This document shows, piece by piece, positions 33,865-45,800 of a DNA stretch of 64,000 nucleotides. Under the pieces are notes generated by a model, which was not told where the DNA came from, ran no database searches, and saw only the letters and a program-made list of their open reading frames with translations. The DNA lies in NCBI GenBank assembly GCA_003290165.1, contig QNQO01000526.1, positions 310,001-374,000 of the forward strand. Direction: 5' to 3'. Position numbers and translations under genes: made by a program. The DNA comes from Berberis thunbergii. Its lineage: Eukaryota > Streptophyta > Magnoliopsida > Ranunculales > Berberidaceae. Positions within the stretch are counted from its first letter, which is position 1, and every line of letters starts with the position of its first letter.

Positions 33865-36800
33865 GATCATAGAAGCCAATTATGGAGCATATAGATAATA
33901 GATTTGACAGGAAATACCTTTAAAACATATACTAATTTAGAAACATAGCTCATGTACTAGGCTTCAATCAGGAACGAACTAAAATTCATGATCGATTTGT
34001 ACTTCTTTTTTTTTCAAATGATATCAAACATTTAACGAATAATTTATCTCAAGGACATTATCCATGACATCTTACATTATGCAATAGTCATACTTAGCAG
34101 GAAAATCAACCTTAGTCATGAAGATCTCTTCGAAACCCCCATCATGACATCTATCTTTACAATCAAGAGCGAGAGAAGCCTCATCTCGAAGCTGAAATTT
34201 TGAACATTCCAGACTAGCAGATGTTAACTAAAAGCATAAAAGAAGAAAAGAGAATGCGGTCAATGCCATAATAGGATTACCTCTTGAAAGCCACTTGTTG
34301 TAACCCTCAATGCAATTGAAATGAGCAGATGAATCAAGTATAACTACCGGAAACAATTGTTGATATTGCTTCCTCTCCTACAATTCCGATACCTTGAAAA
34401 TTATTAATGTGCACTTCTTATAGTGTACACTTCAAAGCAGATGAACTTAAGAAAACTAGCAGATAAACATAACAAAACAAAGAAGAGAAAACAATTGTTT
34501 TAGGAATATAGATAACATCATCAAATTAACTTTGCATACCTCTTTGGACATACTGCATTGACCTTGAAGCTGAAGTGAAAGGCCATTATCCCATAACTTT
34601 GAAGTGGCTGTGAAGAACTAATGAAGTTGATTAATGTCGTGACAAATTTGATGGTATCATCTAAAAATCTATTGACGAGTAAACCAAAAGAAACAAAACA
34701 ATCTAGGAGAAGTATACACTGAAGAAGAAAGGTCATCGACATAGACATGGGTGAGATATCACAAACTAGGCAAGTGAAAATGGTAACGGAAGTAACAATT
34801 AAGCATGCAAGAAATTATTCCAGCAAAGGGTACGATATATTAGAATGGAAAAACAAGTTCATCTTGCCAACAAAATGCAGAAGTGTTTAAATGTAGTTGC
34901 TCACATTCCTACGTTTAGTCCCTTCTAAACACTATCAGTCCCTTGTAAACACTATCAGACTATCTGGTATAGGTCTGAACAAATTGATAAGCGCATTCAC
35001 CTGATATCCAGGTATACACACCTGCCCCAGATTATTGAATCATGTATTGCTTCCTTGTCCATTAATCAAGTGAGAGAACTAGCTGGAAAGCTTTCCTACA
35101 AATCAATGTTTCCACTGTGCCATCAAGCTATGGCTAGGTGATCACATGGACGCTTAGGCTAGCCTAGGGGCTTGCTATGCCTATGTGATCAAGCAATACA
35201 TAGGTACAATCATATCTGTATGGGAAGGAAGTTGTGCCAATGGGCTTTAGCTTCACAAATGACACCTAACAAGATGCTTCCAGAACTGCTCATAGAATTC
35301 CCTGGTTTTAGGCACTTAGTTTGTTATGTAATCTTCTGAGCTTCTCGCTCAATTGTTTTCTTTTGGTTGCCTTCGTTTCTATTGAAAGTTTTCCTATTCA
35401 TAAAAAATAAAATACCTTCTCATACGGAATGTATATTAATTTTCCCTAAACCTTTATTTTACTCCTCCCAAGTTTAACAATTGGTACTAAAAAAATTCAT
35501 CCCAAGGAGAAAACAATATTGAAGAGAAATGATAGGCAGCTAAACCACTATGTTTTCTTGAGATCCTTGGTTATTTCTATCTTCTCCTTTTTATTTTCTA
35601 AATGAGAATGTTTTATTCAATATAAGATAAAAATAAAAAATAAAAACTATTACCAGCTGGAAAGGGAACTTTGAGCATGAAGAAGACATACCGATAAAAT
35701 CTAACGTTACACGAAAGATCTGCATTGCTTTCATGGACCTATTAATACGATTCCCACCCAACTTCGTAGCAAGGTGTGACATAATGACGGAGATTAAAAA
35801 TTCGTTCAAGCAATCGTGGGCATATATAGAACTTCTATGCCTAGCCCAAACCTACATCATTTCCATCAGCAGTTTAAATCCCATCAGCCTAGAATATTCA
35901 AAATAGACAAAAATGAAGATGATGAAAAAACCTAGAATAACGAAAACTAAATCTTCTTGATAACATGCTTTCATCAAAATTGAAGCATCTTCTAATTCCT
36001 TCCACTCTAGGAAAGTTTTTTCTACGAAATCTGCATTCTCCTCCATGAACATATCTCCAAAATGCTGTTATTGTACTTTGGTGTAGCTTGATTTTTTTTT
36101 CCTTCTAATATGGTGGTAATATTAGTATCAAAGTTCAGGTTAGAAAAAAAAACACCAAAGCTAAATAACTTGCATTTTCAAATGAAAAGCCTGCATTTAC
36201 CTTGGTTCAGTGCACGGACATTATTTCGAGTCAGGTTAAGCTTTGCTACATCAAAGATGGATGCCGCTGTGGGAATCAACCTTATAAAAAATCCAGAAAG
36301 TTCCTCTATTTCCGCAACTACCATTCAGAAACAGATTCTCTCAGTATTCCAGATCTTATAATAATATTCCATAAATTAGCAACAAGATAACTCATTTTCT
36401 ATCTCAATCTCCAAACTAATGACAATAAAATAACTTACCTGGATATACAATTAGAACAGGTTTCCGAACCTCATTACTAAAACTCGACCACTCAATATTT
36501 TTAAATTTCTTTGAAGAACACAGATACTTTTTAATTACACATAAATATAGACACCTCTTTCCATGGTACCGATAGTTCAAATAATCCTTCTCAAGAAAAC
36601 ATTCCTGCCACCACAAAAACCACATTAAAAAAAATTTATCAAATTTGAGCACTAAAAATATTAAACCACCATAAAATCTAAAATTTGCACCTTTGGCAAG
36701 GAGATGAAAACATCAACACCAATACAAGGCTTAGCAATGGACCGAGTGGAATAACTTCCAGTAACCTTGACTGATTTCGGCATCTTGAACAGGAAATCGA

Positions 36801-37111
36801 GTTTGTCGGCACCAATGTCTCGGATGAAACCTGAAGCTAAATCTGCTCCAACCTGCATGATTTCCACATACAACACAAGTATAACACAAAATTGTTGTTC
36901 AAATCAAGAACGAAAGAAAATAGTAGCATAGTTAGGGTTTCGAGATGGAAACCTTGATGTTTTCAGGGATCTTTTCGATGGATTCTCTAACGGTGGAAAT
37001 TGTTCCTTCTATGAAACTCGTTAAAGTGGAGCTGTAGTCGAGCTTCACCTCCTTCAAGAGCTCATCCACCTTCAAATTCGTCGCATCTAAACTCACTCCG
37101 TTAACTTCCAT

Positions 37112-37859
37112 TGCTCAGTTTCCAAGTCTCTCTCAAAGTCTGTGTTGGAAGAGTTTCGAAGAAGAGAGGTTTAAGGGAGGGTTTTAGGGTTGAAGAGAGT
37201 TGGAAGCGAAGCGGTGGTTTAGGCGGAAATACGGATCCGGGTTTCAAGTATTTGGTCCGATTGGTTTGGCTTCGTGAAGCTACTTTGTTACCTTTTCTCC
37301 CCAAACTGCCCTTGATATTCTCTTAAAGAGGCCTCTTTTTGTAGAAATCATATAAGGGCAAGTACGTAATTAGAGAGATGATTAATATATACCACCGAAC
37401 AACTCTCTCTTCCTCCACAATCACACATCTTTGTTTTTGTGCGGAGGGAGGTTTTCATTTCTCACTGGGTCTCTCTCTCACTCACAGGTAAACTCTCTCT
37501 CTACTCTACTTGTTCTCTCTTTCTTTCTTTCTCTGCGACTTTTTTTCAAGTTTTTAATTATTTTAAAAATTACTTTTTAGTTTAATTAATTAGGGTTGGT
37601 TAGTGGGATTATTGTACTGTCTCTCTCAAATACTTTTTAGGGCTTCTTGTTGTGTTTGATGGATGGTTGGTTGATCATTTTTGTCTAGTGACCTCCATTG
37701 ATTGAATCAAGAAACAATAGTTTTGTTGAGTTCACAATTTTGAGTTCGAGTGTTTACAGTTACTGCTTTTAGTAAATTGTAAAAGATGTTAATTTATTCT
37801 TATGAAGTTATAGCACCAAGATTTGATACCTATTCATGTATTAGAAGTAGAATCAAGTG
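37112..37859. promoter_or_regulatory. Shared upstream region of NRAP and the divergent gene
   Basis: About 0.75 kb separates the two start codons, which point away from each other. The plus side carries a TC-rich leader (CTCTCTCTCACTCACAG|GTAAAC near 37,488) that looks like a 5' UTR exon with a splice donor. An intron would then run to an acceptor shortly before the ATG at 37,860. A bidirectional promoter is inferred from layout only. Confidence 0.5.
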
Positions 37860-40339
37860 ATGGACATGGAGATAGGCCAAGGAGAAAGGCGTGAAAAACG
37901 GGAGAGGAGGCCGTCAGTGACTTTTGAATATGTAATGCAACAGCAAAGAGCACTGCGGAGGATTATGCAAAGTCGAAGGAGGCGAAATATGAGTGAAGAT
38001 CAAAGAGAAAGAGAAAGAGAGAGACGGCGTGAGTATGATCGCGAAAGGAGGAAGCATCAAACTGAAGAAGAACGGGCAAGGGAAAGAGAACGGAGAGCAC
38101 GGGCAGCGGAAAGACGGAGAACGAAGCAGAGTGTGAGGTCAGAGCAGATTGTGCGTTTAGATGAGAGACGGAGGCAAGGGCAGCGTACAGATCGATTGAC
38201 TTATGTTAAGCGGGAAGCTCGAGCTAAAAATAGCCCAATGTTTATGGAAAGACGGATGGATTCTTCGAGGTGTAGTGTCAGTCTGACCGATATTAAGCGT
38301 CAAGCTCGAAGTAAAGGTAGCAACCATTTGCTTTTGCTGGAATATCAAACAGAAGGTAATACTACTGTTTGTAATTATACATGTGTTTCACAGAGAGAAA
38401 AATATGTTTGCTAATACATTGAATTGTGGTCATCAGGTGTTCTACGCAATCAAAATGTACAACATACTAATAATCTCAATGTGCTTGTACAAGAGAATAC
38501 ATTACTTAGCCCACCCACAAAATTGCGGAATATATCTGGACTTGTAGATGGAGGTACGTGCCTTCAGTTTCTGTGTATGTTTTCGGCATTTCTTTCTATA
38601 CCATGCTAATTTACTCATTTTTGGTGTATACTTTAATATAAGAATGTTCTTATAAGATAACAATGCAAAGTATGTAAAAATTTCTGATGATGCAAAGGAG
38701 ACTAAGGGGGTGTTTGTTTGGGTTTAGATGTAATAAGAGGTAACCTCTAACTAGAGGTAAATCTCTTATTCAGACTTTAGAGTTTTGATCGTGTCTGATG
38801 AAATTCAGACCCAACATTAAGACATTAACAATTATATTTTTGAAATTGCAGACAATATCTCTGGTTAAGAGGTTTAAACAAACACCCCCATAACTTTATA
38901 TGGTTTGAAGCTAGAACCAATTACTTTTCATATTTTCTGCTTACTCGTATAGTATCTCATAGAGGATTTCTATGTTCCTGATTATATTTAAAAGTGAAAA
39001 GCAAAAAATAAATTATAATACCGCTTGTTAGTTAGGTCATTTGAATCTCACACTAGAGAAATATGCTCAGTTCACAGATCTGCAACTTCTTCCGAGAGAA
39101 GCAAAGTAGTCTCGTTGTCATCACTTTCATAGCCACTTTGCAATCATCACCTGAACTACTCTCATTTGAAGACGCTACTTAGCAACCTGAGTTTGAATTC
39201 GGTCCTTAATTTTATGTAGATCTATACTTTGTGTGTATTATTTATCAATTGCCTTTAGCCCTTTAGAGCATCCAAAGTTGGTTGCATCAGTTAAGGCAAT
39301 TGCAGGACGGAAGGAGTTCTTTGCCCACAGTAAGCTGCCCTCCTGTGCCCTTGCCCCCTTTGAAAGTGACCATGCTATCTGAGATTGTGAGGTAATCAAG
39401 AGTGAGAAGTGGAAAAGTCTCTCGCACAATCTGAGATGGTGCACTCCATGAGACGCCAATTTTAACACGATTTTTGCAGCTCTGACGTAAATTTTGTTGT
39501 TAAGACTGGCAGGAATACAGCAAGTGGAGCTTACTGTGGAGGCTCTTACAACCTCAATTCAACCATTTTTACATTAATTGTCATCACGGAGTCAGAACTA
39601 TTACCTTCAAGATGGTGATGAAATCTGGGAGAGTAGTTTTGAGAATTGTAGAAAATGGGTGTGTGCTTATTCTGTCCATAAGTTCACAAGGGTGCCATCC
39701 ACTCATTAATTGACAAAACATAATAAACTTCCTTTTTGATTTTTGCGGTGAACTTCATGATAACTTTACTGGCTGTCCTTTTGGAATCCTCATGACTCTT
39801 TACTGTAACATGAGGCATGAATAGATAATAGTAGAAACAGTTTTATTATGCATTTAGATCTTCGTAAAAGGAATTGCAGTCGTGCTTTACCATCTTTGTG
39901 AACATAATAAATGACAAAATTTTGGGGTATCTATTAAAACTTACAGCGGTTATGGAACCTTAGAGTGCAATACTTTTGATGTTGTGACTTGTGAGAATCT
40001 CCTTCTGTACCCTGACATTGTTTGCATGAGCATTCCGGTCTCCATTTTATTCTCCTTCTGATTGTAGTGTTTCATTCTCCTTCAGATTGTAGCGATAATT
40101 GTCTTCATATGTATGAGTTCAAGTGTGCTTTGGTTAAATTGGTTTGTTATAATACCTTCTGCTGTTGGTAATTGGCAATGCATGAGTTAAAAAGCTGAGA
40201 ATAACATGTTTTGGAGCTCTTTTTGAAGATTTGATGTCAGCGTTCTGCTTTACTCTTCAGGTTATACTTTTTTATAACACATTCATTTGCTTATTCGACA
40301 GACACAAGAGGAGGCATTGGTACTGATACTAACAAATAA
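37860..40339 (+). CDS. Arg/Glu-rich nuclear-type protein of unknown function, 3 exons
   Basis: Three exons (37,860-38,355; 38,437-38,553; 40,302-40,339) join in frame through GT-AG introns to 216 residues. The first ATG fits the spliced leader. Residues ~20-115 are a highly charged Arg/Glu helix (MSEDQRERERERRREYDRER, then RARERERRARAAERRRTKQ), probably a coiled coil or single alpha-helix with nuclear-localisation character. Residues ~120-155 hold two related short units, LTYVKREARAKNSP and LTDIKRQARSKGSN. The C-terminus (VLRNQNVQHTNNLNVLVQEN) is polar. I do not recognise the family; a spliceosomal or chromatin-type charged protein is only a guess. It is head to head with the NRAP locus. A diverged copy of the last exon region occurs near 47,040. 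Real expression is likely given frame-consistent introns. Confidence 0.6.
38700..38890. mobile_element. Small foldback/MITE in intron 2 of the Arg/Glu-rich gene
   Basis: The sequence GGGGGTGTTTGTTTGGGTTT at about 38,706 pairs with AAACAAACACCCCC at about 38,876. This is the typical arrangement of a small plant MITE with GGGGGTGTTTG termini. No TSD was firmly assigned. Confidence 0.6.
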
Positions 40340-41570
40340 GCAGGGCAACAAAGGTGTTCTTACACCTGTTGAAATTATCAAAACAAGGGTACAATGTAAT
40401 AGAAGCTTCTACTTCACAACTGCTGTGATACTGTAGAAAAGTGTCAGACTAGAATTAGTTTAACTGAAATATACCCCATTGTTGACTCGTAAGATTAGAA
40501 CTCCGTTTTTCTGTCTTTTCTGTTGTACATACACAAGTTCTTATTCTTGTCAGTTATTTTTCTACCTGGACAAGAGTAGTCGGACTTGTCCGGTCTGTAA
40601 GTCAGCTTGTAACTTGCTTCTCGTATGTAATGTGTTTCCCTTTTTGACATAAATTTATCTAAAAGTTTGTTTGGAAGCTATTGCATTAACTAGTTAGGAT
40701 TTGGTTTTTTTTTTTTTTTTTTTTTGCCTTGTGGAACGAGGGATCTTGATGTTGCAATTCTCAAATTGAACCCACTCAAGCCCTTCACTTTCCAAAATTC
40801 TATTGCCACTTGCCAGGGATATGTGTGGAGTTATAATTTAATGGCAAATTTGTGCAAGTGGGTATAGTTGTTTACAATGCAGTAACTCATTTTTAAGACT
40901 AGAGTTGATGCAGCCATGGATTGACAGAAGAAAGTGGTATGGAAGAATCTTTACAAGTATCCACGAAGCTTCAAAGGATGGTACATCCTATTGGCTCATA
41001 CATTCCTACTTGATACTGAGTGATTATGTTAGCAACTTGAAACAGACAATAAACAATAATCTAAAATAAGCTTCATGGCGATCACCATTTCACTGCTAAT
41101 CACAGAGTGATATTTGTTAATGCTCATTCAAACCAAGCAATAACCTGAACAAAACATGGTCAATGACTGTCAGTACTACACAAACACATTCTGCAAGTGT
41201 GCTCAACCACCCATCAGAGCTTGTGTTGAAGATTCAGTCTTTCAACCCCCATCTCTTGAATTCTCATTCTTGTTCTTCACAGATGTTTCCATTTTGTTCA
41301 AGCATTTCCATGGACACGAAATTTGATGGGTCAACACTAATTGTTATGTGTGATTTTCTAAGTCCTTCGTTCCGGTCCAAACAAGAACTGTCCATGGCAA
41401 AATCAGGTCCACTTCAAGACTGTAACCCAATTTCAGCTATAGTGGGTGGGCTTCAAATTCCGCTCTAGCTTTGAACTGAACACAAGCTTTCTGAAGTTCA
41501 GGAACTGCCTAATAGCAACCTAATGCACAAGAAAAGTTATTGTAGTAAGTTTGGTACACATCAAAAGAAT
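39950..41570. repeat. Segmental duplication, unit 1
   Basis: Ordered blocks match 46,560-48,930 at roughly 70%: TTGTTTGCATGAGCATTCC versus TTGTTTGCATGAACGTTCC, the last-exon region of the Arg/Glu-rich gene, a CTTGTGGAA...ATCTTGATGTTG block, an ATCACCATTTC block and a ribosomal L6-derived block. The two units are separated by an LTR-like fragment and the Copia element. Confidence 0.65.
41405..41545 (-). pseudogene. Decayed copy of mitochondrial ribosomal protein L6
   Basis: On the minus strand the order ...CAGTTCAAAGCTAGAGCGGAATTTG... gives FKARAEFE, followed after a break by LKLGYSL. It corresponds to FKARAEAEGRLLYLKLGYSH of the intact gene at 48.6-48.9 kb. Stops and indels interrupt it and the 3' half is lost. 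It is a relic within duplication unit 1. Confidence 0.65.
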
Positions 41571-41639
41571 TTAAAGCTTATTTAGCTTGGTACACATCAA
41601 AAGAATTTAAAGCTTATTGTAGTAAGCTTGGTATATGAT

Positions 41640-43200
41640 GCAAGTTTAACTAACTTAAACAAAGAGGTTAATTTAACCCACTTGTAATAATTGCAAGTGC
41701 ACGGTGCCTAACAGGTAGACAACGGCAAGTACGGGTCGATTCCACGAAGAAGGTGGATGCAATTGAAATTTAGAAATTATCTAAACTAATTTGTAGGAAA
41801 TGGGGTTACAGCATTTTTAAAACTAAACTAAAAATAAATTAAAAATAAGAAAAATAAAAATAAAATAAAAGATAGATGAGATGAGTTTTGTGGGCTTGGA
41901 CTCACCAATAAGTTAGTAAAATTATTTAAATTTAAATTACTAAATTTAAAAACGAGAAGCTTTAGGGATGAGAATCTCTTGCTTACACCGAATATGTGAT
42001 TGTTAAAATCCAATTAAACTTATATCATGTTTCTATCAAACATTAACAAATTATTTCAAGCAAATACGCTCTTACTAAGTATCAAGTGTCTTTTTAGGGC
42101 ACACTTAATCAAAGTTTAAGCTTAATATTTTTAGCACATGCTTTGAATATTGATAAAGAGTAATTCTAACTACCAAACATATCAAGATTAATTTCTTGAA
42201 AATGAAGGGTGAAAGCAATTTATCAAAAATTCAGAAATAAATTGTAATTAACAATTAAGCACACAATTCAGTAAAATAAATCAAAATAACTTATACAACC
42301 CATTTAGTTTGTCACAAACTCGATGTGGTGGTACTCAGCAGATCAGCAGGTGGTCCGAATACGAATCTCGAGAAAAATGTTCCCAAAACGCTCTGTGGTG
42401 ATACAGAACAGAACGGGGGTGTGAATAGCTAAAAACGGTTTTGACTCGGTCTCCCGCCTCTGCTACAATGTCGCTACAGTGCTGCTACAGTACCCCCATC
42501 TTCTCCAGCGAGCAGCGCTGCTGCTCCGCCTTCCTCCGTGCTTCTCGCGAGCCTCCTCGACCTCCAAATGCCTCAAGAACCTGCAAAAGAATAGAGAAGG
42601 TGAGGAAACAATGAGAAAACCACAACAGAAACGAAGGAGGACGAGGAACAGGGACTCCCTGTTTCTGCTTGCAAGCTCTGTCTCCCGAGCTGGTGGCGGT
42701 GGTGCTCAGTCCAATTTTAACGGTGGTCGCGAGAGAGGGAGGCATGAAGGAGCTCAAGACGAAGAGAGGCCGAGAGAAGAAGAGCAGGGTCTGTGGCGAA
42801 GCGGAACAGAGTCGTGGTGATGGCCGCTCTGTTTCGCGATGGTTGTGGTGGCTCGTGGATGTGTACTGTCGGATGATGGTGGTTGATGGATGATGGACAG
42901 GGAGAGGGGCAGGGACGGTGGCAGAGTGAAGGTTTGACGCGAAACAGGGTTGTTATGCCCCTGTTTCGTGGTGGTGGCGGTTGTGCTATCCGGAGGTGGT
43001 GGTGGTGCTCGGGTGATGGTGGTTGGTGGATGATGGAGGTGATTGCTGAGTGATCTGGACAAAAAATGAGTGAGAGATGGATAGGTGGTGAGGGTGATGA
43101 GAATCAATTTGAGAAAGAGGTTTTGATTTTTGTCTAATTCTCTTCTTTTCTCTTCTCTTCCTCCCCTTTTTCTCACCCTATTCTCTTGTATTTATAGAAA
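41640..43200. mobile_element. LTR-retrotransposon-like fragment, unclassified
   Basis: The segment from about 41,680 (TAATAATTGCAAGTGCACGG, then TACGGGTCGATTCCACGAAG) resembles a repeat motif seen in LTRs or untranslated regions of many plant retroelements. It continues into GC-rich sequence (42,400-43,050) without recognisable protein domains. Long Pro/Ser/Thr reading frames on the minus strand are low-complexity. Boundaries are uncertain. Confidence 0.35.
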
Positions 43201-43257
43201 ATGACCAATATGAATAGGGATGAGATTAGTGGATGATTCATCAATGAGGGTAGAATT

Positions 43258-43345
43258 GGGCTTGGCATTGGGTTTGGGTTTAGGTTATGGACTAGGTTTT
43301 GGGTTTAGGTTATGAATTAGGTTTTGGGTTTAGGTTTGTGACCAT
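43258..43345. repeat. GGGTTTAGGTT-type short tandem repeat
   Basis: Three imperfect units of TTTTGGGTTTAGGTTATG(G/A)A lie in tandem. The core resembles the plant telomere unit TTTAGGG but is not a run of it. Confidence 0.6.
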
Positions 43346-43544
43346 CTGTTTTATACCACCGTTAGAATCGATTAATTGTCTTTCCTTAACTTGTCGCCTT
43401 AATATGATTTCATCGTTTATGCTCAAATTCCTACAAAGACATGAAAACGAAATAATTACTATAAAATATAATAATCGAAACACTAACATGTATAAATTAA
43501 GGGATATGTTATGTAATAATTATGTGAATATCAGTATACGGCAT

Positions 43545-45770
43545 GAAAAGACAATTCTTGACACTCCACAGCATTATGGGGTAGCAATGAACCGGACTAT
43601 TGTAGAAAATGTGGGATGCATGCTTCGCATGGCTAAATTGCCAAAAGAGTTCTGGTCTGAAGCTGCTAGTACAGCTTGTTATCTCATCAACAGGGCTCCT
43701 TCATTTCCTTTAGATTGTGACATTTCAGAAAGAGTGTTGAGAGGGAAAGATAGTTCATATTCTCATATGAAGGTACTTGGCTGTAAAACATTTGTTCATA
43801 TACCGAAGGAGAAGAGATTAAAGTTTGATGAGAATGCATCTCCATGTATTTTCATTGGTTATGGAGATGAGTAGTTTGGCTACAGATTATGGGATCCTGA
43901 GAATAAGAAAATTATTAGAAGCAGAGATGTGATATTTTATGAAGATCATACCATTGCAGATTTTGAGAAAACTGAAAAGCCCAAGAAGATAAATAATGAG
44001 GTAGCAGATCTTACACCACTTCCTCTTCCTTTGTCGCATGTTAAAAATGGGGGAAAGATGTCAGATGATATAGTTGGTGACCATATGCCAGAAAATGAAG
44101 TTGTTAATAATGATCATGTAGAAACAGATGAGATTGCGCATGAAGAGCAACTCTTTCAGCAAGAAATAGTAGAGCCTCAATTAAGAATGTCTACCAGAAA
44201 GCGCCAATCTTCAAAGAGGTAACCCAATGATGAGTTTGTTTTCCTTGTAGAAAAAGGTGAACCAGAAAATTTTCAAGAAGTACTAGATCATAAAGATAAA
44301 GATAGTTGGATGAAAACTATGCAAGAAGAAATGAATTCCTTGCATAAGAATGATACTTATGATTTAGTTGAGATTCCAAAATGTAGAAAATCTTTTAAAA
44401 ACAAATGGGTGTACAAATTGAAAAAGGATGGTGATGGAAAGAATGTGAAGCACAAAGCTCGGTTAGTGGTAAAAGGCTTTGCGCAAAAGAAGGAGATAGA
44501 TTTTGATGAGATATTATCACCCGTGGTGTAGATGACATCCATTAAAGTGGTGTTAAGTCTTGTAGCTAGCCTTGATCTTGATATTGAGCAATTAGATGTT
44601 AAAACTGCATTTCTTCATGGGGATTTGCATGAAGAAATTTACATGGCACAACCAGAGGGTTTTAAAGTGAAAGGGAAACAATATATGGTTTGCATATTCA
44701 AGAAAAACCTTTATGGATTGAAACAGGCAGTGGTATAATAAGTTTGACTTCTTTATGGTAGGACATGGCTACAAGAGAACACTTCTAGACCATTGTGTTT
44801 ATGTCAAATATATTTCGCCTGATAGCTTCATTATTCTCCTGATTTATGTTGCTGATATGCTAATTGTTGGAAAAGATGTTGATATGATTGCCAGGTTGAA
44901 AAAAAAATTGTTTAGCTATTTTGATATGAAAGACTTGGAGCCAGCTCAACACATCCTAGGGATGAAGACTACACGTGACAGAAAAATTAAGTAGTTGTGG
45001 TTGTTACAAGAAAAGTATGTTGAAAAAGTACTTGAAAAGTTCGACATGAATGATGCTAAGCCCGTGAGTACTCCACTTGCTAATCACTTCAAGTTAAGCG
45101 CCAAGTTATTTCCTCGTACTGATGAAGAAAAAAGCATATGTCAGGTATTCCATACTCCTCTGCCGTAGAGTGTTTGATGTATGCTATGGTTTGTACAAGA
45201 CCATATATTGCTCAAGCAGTCGGTGTTGTGAGTAGGTATTCAGAAAATCTAGGAAAAGAACATTGGGCTGCAATTAAATGGATAATGAGATATTTGAAAG
45301 GTACTTCAAAGCTTTGTTTAAGCTTTGGTAATTCAGAAGCTGTGTTAGAAGAGTACACAGATGCAGATTTTGCAGGTGATTTAGACAAGAAGATGTCGAC
45401 TTCATGTTATGTTTTCACTTTTGCAGGGGGAGTTGTAGCTTGGCAGTCTAGATTGCAGAAGTATATTGTCATTAATGAAGCAGAAAATGAAATGTTATGG
45501 TTGAAAAGATTGCTCAAAGAGCTGGGTGTGCATCAGAATAAGTATGTGGAGCATTGTGATAGTCAGAGTGCTATTGAGTTGAGTAAGAATGCCACATACC
45601 ATGGACTTACCAAGCATATTGATACACGTTACCACTGGATACGTGATGTGCTTGAGAAAAATTGTTTCCAGGTTGCAAAGATTCATACTAGTGAAAATCC
45701 TTCCGACATGATGACAAAAGTAGTTCCAAAAGGAAAACATGATGAATGGCCTAATATGATTAGGCGGTGA
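43545..45770 (+). pseudogene. Copia integrase-RT-RNase H polyprotein, broken
   Basis: The integrase tail reads NRTIVENVGCMLRMAKLPKE, ACYLINRAPS and LGCKTFVHIPKEKR. RT has NKWVYKLKKDGDG, QLDVKTAFLHGDLHEEIYM and the catalytic box as YVADMLIVG where YVDD is expected, so one catalytic Asp is replaced. RNase H has YTDADFAGDLD and the WQSRLQK block, followed by an apparent short deletion before EMLWLKRLLKELG. In-frame stops occur at about 43,872, 44,220, 44,529 and 44,992, with frame changes near 44,735 and 45,137. It is clearly non-functional. It belongs to the plant Copia group with the typical MTKVVP-type C-terminus. Confidence 0.88.
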
Positions 45771-45800
45771 TTCTTCCCTAATGGTTTGGAGGGGGAGATT

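Larger units (their letters stand above)
24404..37111 (-). pseudogene. NOL6: NRAP/NOL6 (UTP22-like) pre-rRNA processing protein, decayed
   Basis: NOL6/UTP22 acts in the small-subunit processome in the nucleolus. I can trace 24 exons. Exons 1-19: 37,111-36,953; 36,852-36,691; 36,604-36,439; 36,317-36,201; 36,104-35,969; 35,851-35,692; 34,607-34,540; 34,377-34,281; 34,191-34,076; 33,016-32,842; 32,752-32,642; 32,162-32,084; 31,995-31,852; 31,602-31,489; 30,971-30,850; 29,493-29,411; 29,309-29,186; 28,930-28,810; 28,677-28,540. Then 25,321-25,229; 25,124-25,022; 24,927-24,785; 24,687-24,601; 24,508-24,404. Signatures include GSYSTRSIAKPCIGVDVF, GEKAELRRFKDGTIAES, SSVQPLDS, NNYETVILLHRDRL and LWYDSVGGDAIGLTWE. 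Lesions: exon 5 is 1 nt short, exon 8 is 2 nt short, exon 13 has donor AT for GT, exon 17 is 1 nt short with a downstream TGA, and exon 19 has TAA at a Lys position. Exons between 28,540 and 25,321 are missing where the LINE lies. GC donors follow exons 5 and 15. Confidence 0.88.

Noticed and set aside
42754..43176. 140-residue minus-strand reading frame rich in Pro, Ser and Thr
   Set aside because: Low-complexity translation of GC/GGT-rich repeat sequence with no domain and no splice context.
43258..43345. Interstitial telomere repeat
   Set aside because: The units contain GGGTTTAGG but are ~30 bp long and diverged. No run of TTTAGGG is present.
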